Shown here: piece by piece, positions 17,564 through 26,264 of the stretch | Numbering within the stretch: position 1 is the stretch's first letter | Layout of the letters: every line of letters begins with the position of its first letter | NCBI GenBank assembly: GCA_017859745.1 | Contig: JAFMML010000004.1 | Location: 1-64,000, forward strand | Length of the DNA: 64,000 nt | Origin: Planctomycetota bacterium | GTDB lineage: Bacteria; Planctomycetota; Phycisphaerae; Phycisphaerales; SM1A02 | Direction of reading: 5' to 3' | Notes under the pieces: model-generated | Seen by the model: the letters and a program-made list of their open reading frames with translations, nothing else | What the model was told of the DNA's origin: nothing | The model's database searches: none | Program-made: the position numbers and the translations under genes

Positions 17564-17862
17564 GCGACCGAGTCGGTGCGAGCATCGACCACGGCCACCC
17601 TCTGGAGGATGATGCCGATCCGCGACGCGGGCAAGGTGGTTGCGGCGAAGTTCGGGAATCCAGCCGAGCCCTGCCGAGGCATCCGCCGCCCCGATCCGTC
17701 ACCGCCGATGGCGGATCGGCAACGCCTCGTCACCTCGATCGAGGCGCGTGGCGATCCCGACCCGCCCGCGGCATCGTCGCGCGAGGCGGGCGCGAACGAC
17801 GCCGCGCCGCGGCTCGAGCCGGCCGCGGTCCCCGGCCACCGACTCGGTGGACACCTCGCCGC

Positions 17863-19419
17863 TCAGTCGACCTTCTCGATCTCGCCGGGCCGCCAGGTCT
17901 TGTCGAACCACGGCTCGAGGGGGCCGTAGAGGCGGAGGATGGCGAACCAGGCCTTGCCGGGAACCGTCTGGATCCAGTTCGATTCGTGGCCTGCAGGCGC
18001 CTCGGGGGCGAACCAGAGCGTGATCGATCCGTCCGCGTTCGAAACCAGGTCCCTGTTGCGTTGACTGTTCTTGCTCGGGTAGGGCTGGCCGGTCTGCAGC
18101 ATCGATCGGGTCTGGGGGTCGTAGACCACGATCGACCAGAAGTCCTTGGCCGGTGGATCGGCGGGAATCGTCAGCCTGTAGGTGTCCGATCCGTCGAGGT
18201 ACGCCCCGCTCGAGTCCGTGGCGGCGAGGGCGTACTGCGAGCCGGCTCCCAGCAGCTTCAGCACCATGGCGGGCGTGTTCACGGTGGCGACGTAGAAGAA
18301 CCGGGTCCGGGCGTCCTTGTTGCGACCGCCGTTGCCGTCGTCGATCAACCATCGATGGTCCTCGCCGTCGAAGGCGCTGAACCACACGCTGCCGGGATAG
18401 ATCGACGCGGTCTCGGATCGAGACCGGAACGAAAGGGCCCGCGCCGTGGCGTTGCCGATCTTCGCCGCGTCGTCGAGGATTCGCCGCATCCGCTCGTCCG
18501 GCGCGAAGGTCTGTCCCTTCTCGATGCCGATGGCCGCGAGATTGCCGCGAAGCTCGGGGTCGATGAAGTCGATCGGCTCGCGCTGGATCACCTCGTCGAT
18601 CTCCTCGTAGAAGGTCGCGTCGTTGGCGTGGATGGTGTTGAAGATCCGTCCGGTGCCGGGGATGAACTCCATCGGCGGCGGAGCGTCGGCCTGGGACAGC
18701 GGGTAGATCCTGAGGCCCTTGGTCCACATCTCGCGAGCCGCGTCGGTCTTGCCGTCCTTCAGAAGGCCCCGCAGCGGAAGCACGTTGATCATCGAGGGCG
18801 TCCGCGCCACGAAGTACCCCTCGGGGATCTCGCCCTCGTAGGACTCGGGCACGATCAGGTACTTGCCGCCCTTGCCGCGGTCGGGCCCCGGCGCACCCAT
18901 GTCGATCACGAATCGGAAGAACGCGTCGTTGACCGTGCCGGGTCCGGCCCCCGGCGGAATCTCCACGACGATCGGCCCGTCCTTGCCGACGTCGAGCACG
19001 CCGATCGCGTAGACCGTGTCGGTGTTTCCGGTCAGGAAGAGGCTGTTGGAATCCATCAGGTCGCCGAAGAGCAGGACCTTGTTGCAGCCGTCGATGCCGA
19101 CCTCCATCATTCCGCGACGGATGGCCTCGATGGACGCCGCGGGGATGAAGTCGAGGAAGGCCTCGACGGCCCGCATGCGGTGGAGGTTGTCGTAGACCGA
19201 GTCGACCGTCGCCTCGTCGGGCATGCCGTCGAAGAAGCGCATGGTGCCGATCGAGGTCTCGGCCTCGTCGGGGGTGAGGATCTCCGGCGGCATCCGATGG
19301 TTGAATCCCGGGGTCGCATCCGACGCCGGGGGGTCGCCGGCATGGGCAAGGGAGGCCGTGGACGCTGGAAGAAGCATCGAGAAGAGGATCGCCGTGTTCC
19401 AAACGCTCATGGAGTTCAT
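17863..19419 (-). CDS. DUF1254/DUF1214 domain protein, secreted
   Basis: The 518-residue protein has a signal peptide (NTAILFSMLLPASTASLAHA). The N-terminal half is the DUF1254 region (VDSVYDNLHRMRAVEAFLDF, NTDTVYAIGVLDVGKDGPIV) and the C-terminal part is DUF1214 (GSDTYRLTIPADPPAKDFWS, VVYDPQTRSMLQT, GKAWFAILRLYGPLEPW). These two domains are widespread together in exported or periplasmic proteins of bacteria; no enzymatic activity is established. ATG at 19419 is taken; ATG at 19410 or an upstream frame extension is possible. Upstream -10-like TATCTT at 19530-19525 would give a leader of about 100 nt. No operon partner. Confidence 0.9.
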   Translation of the reverse strand: MNSMSVWNTAILFSMLLPASTASLAHAGDPPASDATPGFNHRMPPEILTPDEAETSIGTMRFFDGMPDEATVDSVYDNLHRMRAVEAFLDFIPAASIEAIRRGMMEVGIDGCNKVLLFGDLMDSNSLFLTGNTDTVYAIGVLDVGKDGPIVVEIPPGAGPGTVNDAFFRFVIDMGAPGPDRGKGGKYLIVPESYEGEIPEGYFVARTPSMINVLPLRGLLKDGKTDAAREMWTKGLRIYPLSQADAPPPMEFIPGTGRIFNTIHANDATFYEEIDEVIQREPIDFIDPELRGNLAAIGIEKGQTFAPDERMRRILDDAAKIGNATARALSFRSRSETASIYPGSVWFSAFDGEDHRWLIDDGNGGRNKDARTRFFYVATVNTPAMVLKLLGAGSQYALAATDSSGAYLDGSDTYRLTIPADPPAKDFWSIVVYDPQTRSMLQTGQPYPSKNSQRNRDLVSNADGSITLWFAPEAPAGHESNWIQTVPGKAWFAILRLYGPLEPWFDKTWRPGEIEKVD

Positions 19420-19524
19420 CCTGTTGATGCCGGCAGGCTCGACGTGGAACGCTCGACACGTCGTCGCGCCGCCGCGGAGGAAAAGATGCCCGCACGGAGG
19501 TCCCCCCAATGCTGACACTGCGTC

Positions 19525-19530
19525 AAGATA
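19525..19530 (-). promoter_or_regulatory. -10-like TATCTT for the DUF1254 gene; rest of the gap empty
   Basis: GGCTATCTTGACG on the minus strand is the best promoter-like match in the 395-bp gap 19420-19814. On the plus strand TACGAT near 19626 could drive the gene at 19815, but with a long leader. I see no RNA gene or other feature in this gap. Confidence 0.3.
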
Positions 19531-19814
19531 GCCGAACGGTGCTCGGCCGTGACGACGGCGAGGCGGCGGGCGCCGACGATCGGCCGGAGCGCCTCCTCGC
19601 CCGAGGAACCCCGCGGGCGGAGGACTACGATCCGTTCGGTGCATCGCCGAGACCGCGTGCCAGCTTCCACCGAGCCCCAGACGGTCGTCCGGCCTCCGGA
19701 ACAACGGCTTGGCGTCGATGTGTCCCGATCATCGCGACGCCGGGGCACGTGGCCTCGAACCGGTGCACGACCGCTCGGCGCCCCGGAGCGGGCCGGATCC
19801 GGGAACGATGCCCC

Positions 19815-20222
19815 ATGAGGCAAGAGGCGCCTTCACCGACGGATCCGATCGTGCTGCGGACGATCCGATGGATCGCTCGCCTCGCGAGTCTCGCCAGTCT
19901 CGCCATGCTCGCGCTCTTCGCCACCAGCGGCGGGCAGAGCCCCACCGGATTCGAATGGCTGCTGCTCGCGTGCTTCCCCATCGGCGTCGCGATCGGGATG
20001 ATCGTGGCGTGGTTCGCGGAGATCTCCGGAGGACTGATCACGCTGGCGAGCCTGTCGGCGTTCCACCTTCTTCACGCGCTCGGGGCCGATCGTCCGCCAA
20101 GCGGCCCGTGGTTCGCGATCTTCGCCGCGCCGGGACTCGTGCTGCTTGCGGTCGGACTCGTCTCGACATGGCGACGTAGGCGGCGGGGTCGGAACCGCCG
20201 GACCGCGGCGAAGCGGACCTGA
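19815..20222 (+). CDS. Small integral membrane protein (four spans)
   Basis: The 135-residue protein has four hydrophobic segments (IARLASLASLAMLALFATSG, FEWLLLACFPIGVAIGMIVA, LITLASLSAFHLLHALG, WFAIFAAPGLVLLAVGLV) and ends in a very basic tail (TWRRRRRGRNRRTAAKRT), which places the C-terminus in the cytoplasm. It resembles small planctomycete/archaeal membrane proteins of unknown role, from memory the DUF7670-like type. ATG at 19815 lies just after a short open frame that I rejected. It converges on arsM. No function can be assigned. Confidence 0.75.
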   Translation: MRQEAPSPTDPIVLRTIRWIARLASLASLAMLALFATSGGQSPTGFEWLLLACFPIGVAIGMIVAWFAEISGGLITLASLSAFHLLHALGADRPPSGPWFAIFAAPGLVLLAVGLVSTWRRRRRGRNRRTAAKRT

Positions 20223-20309
20223 CGCCGCACGGTTCTCCGGAATTCACGGCCTCGAACGCCCGCTCGCCCACGCGCCGTCGCCCCCGACGGCACGGCGGCT
20301 CGGCGACGG

Positions 20310-21284
20310 TCAGGCCTTCCGGGCCGCGACGTCGAGGCTGGTGACCATGTCGCTCGGCCGCGTGCCCTGCGGCAGCGACGTCGCGATGCGCCTCCACAGC
20401 GGATCATCCCACGCGGTCATCGCCTCGACGTACTGCGGCTTCGAGACCAGTTCGATCTCGACGAGCCCGGCGGCCTCCGCGTCGCGACGGACCTCCTCGA
20501 CGAGCACCGCACCGGCGATGCAGCCGACGAGCGCCTCGAGATCCTCGCGCACCGCACCGGGCAACGGCTGCAGCAGCGAGAGGTCGGAGACCGCGACGCG
20601 ACCGCCGGGCTTCAGCACCCGAGCGATCTCCCGCCACACCTGCGGCTTGTCGGGCGAGAGGTTCAGGACGCAGTTGGAGATCACCACGTCGACGCTCCCA
20701 TCGGCCACCGGCAGATGCTCGATCTCGCCGAGGCGGAACTCGACGTTCGCGAGGCCGGTGCGATCGCGGTAGCTCGCGACGTTCGCGCGGGCCTTCCCGA
20801 GCATCTCCGGAGTCATGTCCACCCCGATCACCCGGCCCGACGCGCCGACCTTCGCGCCCGCCACGAAGCAGTCGAAGCCGCCGCCGCTGCCCAGGTCGAG
20901 CACGACCTCGCCTTCGACGAGCGAGGCGAGCGCGGTCGGATTGCCGCAGGAGAGTCCGAGGTTCGCCCCTTCGGGGACGACGGCGACCTCGTCGGCGTCG
21001 TATCCGATCGCGGCGGCGAGGGCGTCGGGCGTGAAGGTCGCCGGACCGCAGCATCCGCCGCCACCACAGCAACCGCCGTCGTCGGACGCGGATACGAGAT
21101 CGAGACCGCGGGACTCGGCCGTCGCCTCCGACCAGCCTCCCGCGACCGCGATGCGGGCGTAGCCCTCTCGGACCCGGGCTCGGGTGGAGTTCCCGTCGTC
21201 ATCCGACGCGGGAGCGTCGCATCGTTCGTCGGCGGCCGTGTGGTCGTTCGGAGTTCGAATCGCGTCGTCGTGCTGGTCGGGCAT
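20310..21284 (-). CDS. arsM: Arsenite S-adenosylmethionine methyltransferase
   Basis: This 324-residue enzyme methylates As(III) using SAM, a detoxification reaction in the cytoplasm. The Rossmann motif is [14 protein letters not shown] (about 127-140) followed by [11 protein letters not shown]. The arsenic-binding cysteines are visible: [12 protein letters not shown] (Cys205) and GCIAGA (Cys255), matching the conserved ArsM pair, plus Cys113 (LSCGNP). A glycine-cysteine cluster GGCCGGGGCCG (70-80) precedes the methyltransferase fold, as in many bacterial ArsMs. ATG at 21284 is used; ATG at 21299 is an alternative. It lies 136 bp downstream of an ArsR-type gene on the same strand, so arsenic-responsive control is likely. 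Confidence 0.95.
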   Translation of the reverse strand: MPDQHDDAIRTPNDHTAADERCDAPASDDDGNSTRARVREGYARIAVAGGWSEATAESRGLDLVSASDDGGCCGGGGCCGPATFTPDALAAAIGYDADEVAVVPEGANLGLSCGNPTALASLVEGEVVLDLGSGGGFDCFVAGAKVGASGRVIGVDMTPEMLGKARANVASYRDRTGLANVEFRLGEIEHLPVADGSVDVVISNCVLNLSPDKPQVWREIARVLKPGGRVAVSDLSLLQPLPGAVREDLEALVGCIAGAVLVEEVRRDAEAAGLVEIELVSKPQYVEAMTAWDDPLWRRIATSLPQGTRPSDMVTSLDVAARKA

Positions 21285-21420
21285 GGTCGAGTTCCTCATT
21301 TCGCGTTGTGGTCCGCTTCCCATCGTCGATCGGGCCGGTCGGCCCGATCGGGTTTCCAAGCCGCGCCCCGAGAAGGGTCTCTGTCGGCCTTCCTCGCGAC
21401 ATTGTTCGGGGCGTTCGGGG

Positions 21421-21834
21421 TCATCCCGCTCTCCTGCGGCGACGCGTCCTGTCGGCGACACGCGTCGCGGTCCGGGGCGGCGAGGGGGGACCGCACTCCT
21501 CGATCGCCGCGGCGAGGCGTCGCATCCGATCGGCGATCTCCGCATGCGATGCCGCGTAGCGCACCGTTCGACCGGCCCGGGTCGCCTCGACGAGACCGGC
21601 ACCGCCGAGCGTCTTCAGATGTCGAGACACCACCGAGAGGTCGACATCGCAGCAATCGGCGATTTCACCGACCGAACAGGGTCGGGCACACTTGACGAGG
21701 CACCCGAACAGGCGCACCCGCGTGGGATCGCCGAGAGCGCGGAAGAGCCCCGGATCGAGCAGGTCGTCGACCGGTCGGCAGCAGGCCGCGGCGGCGCGGG
21801 GGGTGGCGGGCGGACGCTTGCGTGTTTGCACCAT
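21421..21834 (-). CDS. arsR: ArsR/SmtB-family metalloregulator
   Basis: The 137-residue repressor has the ArsR winged helix: LFRALGDPTRVRLFGCL at about 30-46 and the recognition helix region SVGEIADCCDVDLSVVSRHL at about 54-73. It is rich in cysteines: Cys18/19, 45, 49, 53, 61/62 and 114. Cys61-Cys62 in and next to the HTH correspond in position to the classic ArsR metal site, and Cys45/49/53 add a second possible set, so As(III)/Sb(III) or Cd(II) sensing fits. The C-terminus is basic. ATG at 21834 is preferred because a TACAGT -10 ends six bases before it (leaderless). It is directly upstream of arsM. Confidence 0.93.
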   Translation of the reverse strand: MVQTRKRPPATPRAAAACCRPVDDLLDPGLFRALGDPTRVRLFGCLVKCARPCSVGEIADCCDVDLSVVSRHLKTLGGAGLVEATRAGRTVRYAASHAEIADRMRRLAAAIEECGPPSPPRTATRVADRTRRRRRAG

Positions 21835-21870
21835 GATGCAACTGTATGGCCGTCCTATCGCGGTGGGCAA
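21826..21870 (-). promoter_or_regulatory. arsR promoter and candidate ArsR operator
   Basis: On the minus strand TTGCCC (21870-21865), an 18-bp spacer and TACAGT (21846-21841) form a promoter whose start would fall at the arsR ATG. Overlapping the start codon is an inverted repeat TTGCA-N6-TGCAA (21826-21841), well placed to block RNA polymerase. The remainder of the 21835-22129 gap holds nothing recognisable on the plus strand apart from CATAAT at 22081. Confidence 0.55.
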
Positions 21871-22129
21871 GCGCCTCGTTCGGCCGGCGATGCCCCGATG
21901 GCGTCCCGGCGATCCTCCTCCAGGTGCAAAGGCGCGAGTCCGGATCCCCACTCCCCTGCTCCCACCTCGGCATTCCGCGGCTCACGACCCCCGCCGAGAG
22001 TCCGAGAGGCCGGGCGCACGGATTTCGGCCCGCCGCGGGCGACCTCTCCGGACGTCGAGCCCGAAGCGTTGCCGGACCCTCATAATGCATGGCTTCGACC
22101 AAGCCCCCGCAACGTTCCGAGATCCTCCG

Positions 22130-23686
22130 ATGCCCACGCTTCCCGATCGTCTGAGTCTGCGCCTCGCCCTGCCCGGCCTTCCCGAGTTCGAGCCGCTGGT
22201 GCGGGACTTCGCCGGCCGGGCGCTCGACTTCTCCGACTTCGTCGGCGCTCGTCGGGATGCCCTTCTCGAAGCGTTCATCTCGAGCCTCTCGCTGATCGAG
22301 GAGACCCTGAGGCAGGAGGGTGATCCCATCGTCGACTTCGAGATCGAGGCGGCGATCGACGCCGATGCGCTGGAGTTCCGTGTGCTCGAGCACGGCATGC
22401 CGCTCGGCGCCGCCGGCGACGAGTCGGATGCGATCTCGCCGCGGCCCGGCGCCGACATCGCCGACCGCGTGCGACCTGCAGAGGTCTTCGATCGCCTCTG
22501 GTGGGTGCAGAAGGGTGCCGACGGATCGGAACTGCACCTTCGAATCCACCGCCCCCACGCGACGATCGACGTGCTCGAGGAGGTTCAACATCGTCTCGAG
22601 GAGGCGAACGAGGCCGAGCACACCGATCTCGAAACGTCCGCGAGGACCGCCGGCTATCGGATTCGCGAGTACCGCCCGAGCGACGGTCTCGAGATCGCGA
22701 GACGCGTGTACGAGGCCTACGGACGCACCTACGCCAACCCCGATCTCTACGTGCCGGAGCGCATCGAACGCCTGAACCGCGACGGTCGGCTCCACTCGAT
22801 CGTCTGCGAGGCGCCGGATGGTGGGATCGTCGGCCACTACGGATTGGAACGTCCCGATCTCGGACCCACCGGCGAAGCCGGTCAGGCGGTCATCGACCAT
22901 CGCCATCGCGGCCACGGCCTGATGCGACCGATGCGCGAAGCCGTCGAGGAGTTGGGTCGAAATCTCGGTCTGATCGGCGTGTGGAGCCAGCCGACGGCGA
23001 TGCACCCGCTGAGCCAGCGCATGAACATCAAGTTCGGTTCCGCCCCCTGCGCCCTGCAGCTCGGTCGAATGCCGTCCGGCACGGTCTTTCGAGGGGGCGT
23101 CGCAGGCTCGTCGTCCGACCACGCGCCGGGCGGTCGACGTTCGAACTTCCTCTACTGGCATGCGCTCGAGGAGGAGGCCCCGCTCGCGGCACACGCGCCC
23201 GACGCACTGGTCGAACTGCTGACGGCCCTCTACGCAGCGCGAGGTCGCGAGGTCGAGTTCAACCACGGCGGCAGCGCCTCCCACGCCCCCAAGGGCGAAC
23301 CGGTGCACTGCCGATACTCCAACGAAACCGGATCGGCCTGGATCTCCGTGGATCGGCTCGACCCCGGCACCACGGACGCGATTCGTGCGGCCGCCGACGC
23401 CATGGAGTCCGCCGCCAACGCCGAAGCGGTGTTCGTGGATCTTCCGATCGACGACCCCGGCACGCCGGCGGCGGCCGACCGACTTCTGAACGACGGCTTC
23501 TCGCCCTGCGGCATCGCCCCACGAGTCGTTCCACGGGAGGACGGACGTCGTGCCGAGGACGCGATTCGCCTCGTGCGTCACACCGCCCCGGTCGATCTTC
23601 CAGGCGTCGTGGCCGAGGGCGAACTTGGACGGCGACTCGCCGAGTTCGCCAGCGGCGGCGCGTGGACGGGTCCGGAGGACTCCTGA
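22130..23686 (+). CDS. Degenerate HATPase-like plus GNAT acetyltransferase fusion
   Basis: The 518-residue protein appears to be modular. Residues about 1-165 look like an anti-sigma-factor-type histidine-kinase ATPase fold (RLSLRLALPGLPEFEPLVRD; LLEAFISSLSLIEETL in the N-box position; FRVLEHGMPLGAAG in the G1 position), but the usual N-box Asn and G1 Asp are not evident. Residues about 175-335 form a GNAT domain: YRIREYRPSDGLEIAR, then the acetyl-CoA loop HRHRGHGLM and a MNIKFG motif. Residues 335-518 are a second GNAT-like or dimerisation region. Such fusions are known in several phyla but their role is not established. ATG at 22130 chosen; ATG at 22085 is possible. Cytoplasmic. Confidence 0.75.
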   Translation: MPTLPDRLSLRLALPGLPEFEPLVRDFAGRALDFSDFVGARRDALLEAFISSLSLIEETLRQEGDPIVDFEIEAAIDADALEFRVLEHGMPLGAAGDESDAISPRPGADIADRVRPAEVFDRLWWVQKGADGSELHLRIHRPHATIDVLEEVQHRLEEANEAEHTDLETSARTAGYRIREYRPSDGLEIARRVYEAYGRTYANPDLYVPERIERLNRDGRLHSIVCEAPDGGIVGHYGLERPDLGPTGEAGQAVIDHRHRGHGLMRPMREAVEELGRNLGLIGVWSQPTAMHPLSQRMNIKFGSAPCALQLGRMPSGTVFRGGVAGSSSDHAPGGRRSNFLYWHALEEEAPLAAHAPDALVELLTALYAARGREVEFNHGGSASHAPKGEPVHCRYSNETGSAWISVDRLDPGTTDAIRAAADAMESAANAEAVFVDLPIDDPGTPAAADRLLNDGFSPCGIAPRVVPREDGRRAEDAIRLVRHTAPVDLPGVVAEGELGRRLAEFASGGAWTGPEDS

Positions 23687-23768
23687 TCGAAGTTCGAGCG
23701 CCCGACCCTCGCGCGCCGAAGATCCCTCGAGCGCGCCATACCGCGCATCGATCGCGCCGGAGACGACC

Positions 23769-24254
23769 ATGCGACGCCACTTGAGAGGCATTCTTCTCGC
23801 GACGCTCGTCGTGGTCGTGGCGTTCGGACTGCTCTGGGCGATGCAGCGCGCAGCGAGCCCTTCGACCGACGGCGCCAACATCCACCGTGCGATCGTGCTC
23901 GGATGCGTGGCCATCGGCGCGGTCCTCGCCACGGTGTCCGCAGGCGCCGTGATCTGGATGCGGTCCTGGCCCGCGCGAGTGCTGCTGGTCGTGGCCGGCG
24001 TGCTTGCGTTGTGGGCGAGTCTGGTGATCGGCACCGGCGCGGGATATCGCGCCTGGCAGGCCATGCCGGAACCGCCGGAAGCGGCGTTCGCCGACGGTGG
24101 CCCGCTGGTCTTCAGCCTCCTTCTGGGTTGGCTGCCTGCCACGGTCTTCGTCGGACTCGCCATGCTCGTCCTGTGGCTCTTCAAGAAGATGATCGATCGG
24201 ATCGCTCCGATGGACCATGCGACAGACACCCCGGCGGGCTCCCCCTCCAGCTGA
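23769..24254 (+). CDS. Integral membrane protein (four spans), unknown
   Basis: The 161-residue protein has four hydrophobic segments: LRGILLATLVVVVAFGLLWA, HRAIVLGCVAIGAVLATVSA, RVLLVVAGVLALWASLVIG and GWLPATVFVGLAMLVLWLF. The N-terminus is basic (MRRHLRG) and the start has GGAG 8 nt upstream (CCGGAGACGACC). No family recognised. It follows the GNAT fusion by 82 bp on the same strand and may be cotranscribed with it. Confidence 0.75.
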   Translation: MRRHLRGILLATLVVVVAFGLLWAMQRAASPSTDGANIHRAIVLGCVAIGAVLATVSAGAVIWMRSWPARVLLVVAGVLALWASLVIGTGAGYRAWQAMPEPPEAAFADGGPLVFSLLLGWLPATVFVGLAMLVLWLFKKMIDRIAPMDHATDTPAGSPSS

Positions 24255-24291
24255 GCGTTCCCGAAGAGGTCGGGCTCCAGGCGACCCAACG

Positions 24292-24331
24292 GGCAAGGAC
24301 GCCATCGACCACGCGGGATGAGGTCCTTGCC
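24292..24331 (+). terminator. Long-loop inverted repeat after the membrane-protein gene
   Basis: GGCAAGGAC and GTCCTTGCC form a perfect 9-bp stem with a 22-nt loop, 38 bp after the stop of the membrane-protein gene. It could terminate transcription or form a 3' structure; there is no T tract. The gap 24255-24478 has no other visible feature. Confidence 0.35.
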
Positions 24332-24478
24332 TGAACCCCGCTCCCAAGAAGCCAAGTCCACACTTCTTCCACGGTGTCGGCCGGCGCCGCTGTCATGATG
24401 GACGCTCGCGAGGAGCGGTTTGCGCTGGACCGCCTGCCGATCTCGGTCGATGACCTCATGGATGCCGAAGGAACTTCA

Positions 24479-25654
24479 ATGACGCGCCGATTCCGACCGA
24501 CAACCTCCGCCGCGGTCCTGCTGGCTGCACTCGTCGCCGTACCGACGACGACGCTCGGACAGACCTGCGCCCCCGACCTCAACCACGACGGGGTCGTCGA
24601 TGCGGCCGACCTCGGACTGCTGCTGCTGGCCTGGGGCAAGTGCAGCGACGGCAACGGCGGCGGCGTTCCGGCGGTCCTCGACTGGACGATCTCCTCGCGG
24701 GTGGACGCCGAACCTTCTCAAGGCAGTTCGGTGCAGAACCCCGGCGGAACCGCGGTCAGGATCTGGGACAAGAACGACAACAGCACCTACTGGAGCGACT
24801 TCGCGGTCAACAACCTTGAACTGCTGCGCGGCCCGACCGGATCCGACGACCGCCTCCGCATCGGGATCACCGTGGACTTCTCGACCATGCAGGGCACCGA
24901 CGGACCGGTGAACGCCAACTTCTACATCAACGGGCATGGCGTCGACGGTTCCGACACTCCGGCGCTCGTCAACGAGACCTACTCCCGCTGGTACTACGGC
25001 GATTCGAACAGCGGGCCCGGCGCCGCATGCACCAACAGCACCACGATTCCCGAACTCGACCTCTTCGAGACCGGTTCCTCCTCGACGATCGCCGGAGGCC
25101 TGCCGACGCTGATGCAGATCACCACCCATGCGGGCATCGGCGGAGGCGGGCAGCCTGGGGCGTTCATCGGTCTCGGCGACACGGCGGACTACTCCGTCGA
25201 GAGTCAGAACATCACCACCAGCGAACCCACCCTCGTGGTCGAGGGAACCAACGCCACCCATCTCGGGATGAACCTCGATCTCCCCTTCAGACTGGTGTAC
25301 GAGATCTCCAGCACCCGCATCACGCTGACCGCGACCCAGGGCAAGGTCGTCTCGGTGGTCCGGTACGACCCGCCGGAGGGCGTCCGGGACTGGACCAGCT
25401 ATCGCTGGTTCAGCGCCGTGATCGGCGTGAACAACAGCTACTACGCGGGCCAGTACAACGGCATCTCCGTGTCGACGGACCACGCCGCCGAGTACCAGTC
25501 CTGGCTGGCCTCGGAGATCACGTTCGAACTCAGCACCGACGGCGGACTCACCTACCAGCCCTGTTCGTCGCTGGAAACCTACAGCTCCGGCTACCACTAC
25601 GAGGCCAGCGAGTGCCCGGTCGAATCGAGAGCCCTCCCGACCACGCTGCCGTGA
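24479..25654 (+). CDS. Secreted protein with N-terminal single dockerin repeat
   Basis: The 391-residue protein has a signal peptide (SAAVLLAALVAVPTTTLGQ). Unusually, the dockerin-like repeat is at the mature N-terminus and occurs only once (DLNHDGVVDAADLGLLLLAW, residues about 34-53). The rest (about 65-391) is a beta-rich domain with conserved aromatic residues (VRIWDKNDNSTYWSDFAVNN, SYRWFSAVIGVNNSYY), which I do not recognise; it resembles a jelly-roll or laminin-G-like binding domain. ATG at 24479 begins a good signal peptide; the frame is open 105 bases further but without one. It is probably an extracellular binding protein. No partner gene. Confidence 0.8.
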   Translation: MTRRFRPTTSAAVLLAALVAVPTTTLGQTCAPDLNHDGVVDAADLGLLLLAWGKCSDGNGGGVPAVLDWTISSRVDAEPSQGSSVQNPGGTAVRIWDKNDNSTYWSDFAVNNLELLRGPTGSDDRLRIGITVDFSTMQGTDGPVNANFYINGHGVDGSDTPALVNETYSRWYYGDSNSGPGAACTNSTTIPELDLFETGSSSTIAGGLPTLMQITTHAGIGGGGQPGAFIGLGDTADYSVESQNITTSEPTLVVEGTNATHLGMNLDLPFRLVYEISSTRITLTATQGKVVSVVRYDPPEGVRDWTSYRWFSAVIGVNNSYYAGQYNGISVSTDHAAEYQSWLASEITFELSTDGGLTYQPCSSLETYSSGYHYEASECPVESRALPTTLP

Positions 25655-25703
25655 CCGAAGGCTGCACGCCGGCACGCGGCGGACGTGACCAACACATGGC
25701 GTC

Positions 25704-26147
25704 GTGGAGTCGGACACGGTGACGGCTGGCACCTCCGTCCACCGCCGGCGTCTCCGGTTTCTGCTGCTGGCCGTCCTGACCGTCCCGGTCGGCCTCGCGA
25801 CGCGGCGGTTTCCACACTGGTTCCCCGACGTCGTCGCCACCTACGCCGGCGACGTGCTCTGGGCGGTGGTGGCGTACGCCGTCTGCAGCGGCGTCGTTCC
25901 GGGATGGTCGATTCGCGCTCGCATCGGGGCGTCGATCACCGTCGCATTCGCCGTGGAGTTCAGTCAGCTGTGGCATCCGGAGTGGCTCGACGCGCTGCGC
26001 CGCACCACGCTCGGGCATCTCGCTCTCGGCATCGGGTTCGAGTGGAGCGACCTTCCCTGCTACACGCTCGGCATCCTTCTCGCGGCTGCCGGCGAGGCGT
26101 TTCTGGCGGGACGCCGAACCGAATCGAAGCGCGACCGGGCGGCTTGA
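25704..26147 (+). CDS. DUF2809 family membrane protein
   Basis: The 147-residue protein has four predicted membrane spans and the family's typical segments: GLATRRFPHWFPDVVATYAG, GDVLWAVVAYAV, VAFAVEFSQLWHPEWLDALR and LGHLALGIGFEWSDLPCYTL. GTG at 25704 is the first start; GTG at 25722 would also fit. DUF2809 proteins are small membrane proteins of unknown function. The gene begins 49 bp after the dockerin protein gene and converges on the TetR gene. The 117-bp gap after it holds nothing that I recognise. Confidence 0.88.
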   Translation: MESDTVTAGTSVHRRRLRFLLLAVLTVPVGLATRRFPHWFPDVVATYAGDVLWAVVAYAVCSGVVPGWSIRARIGASITVAFAVEFSQLWHPEWLDALRRTTLGHLALGIGFEWSDLPCYTLGILLAAAGEAFLAGRRTESKRDRAA

Positions 26148-26264
26148 CCATCGGTGCGATCGGGACCGGGCCCAGAGCCGGTGACTTGCCGGGAGAGCCG
26201 TGCGGAGGCGCGGCGATCCGACCTCGATCCGACCTCATCAGTTGCTTCGACGATCGGTCGGCCG

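Noticed and set aside
19549-19818. 89-codon plus-strand frame ending in an ATGA overlap with the 135-residue membrane protein gene
   Set aside because: Codon third positions are visibly lower in G+C than neighbouring genes and the product is a random-looking Arg/Pro-rich sequence.
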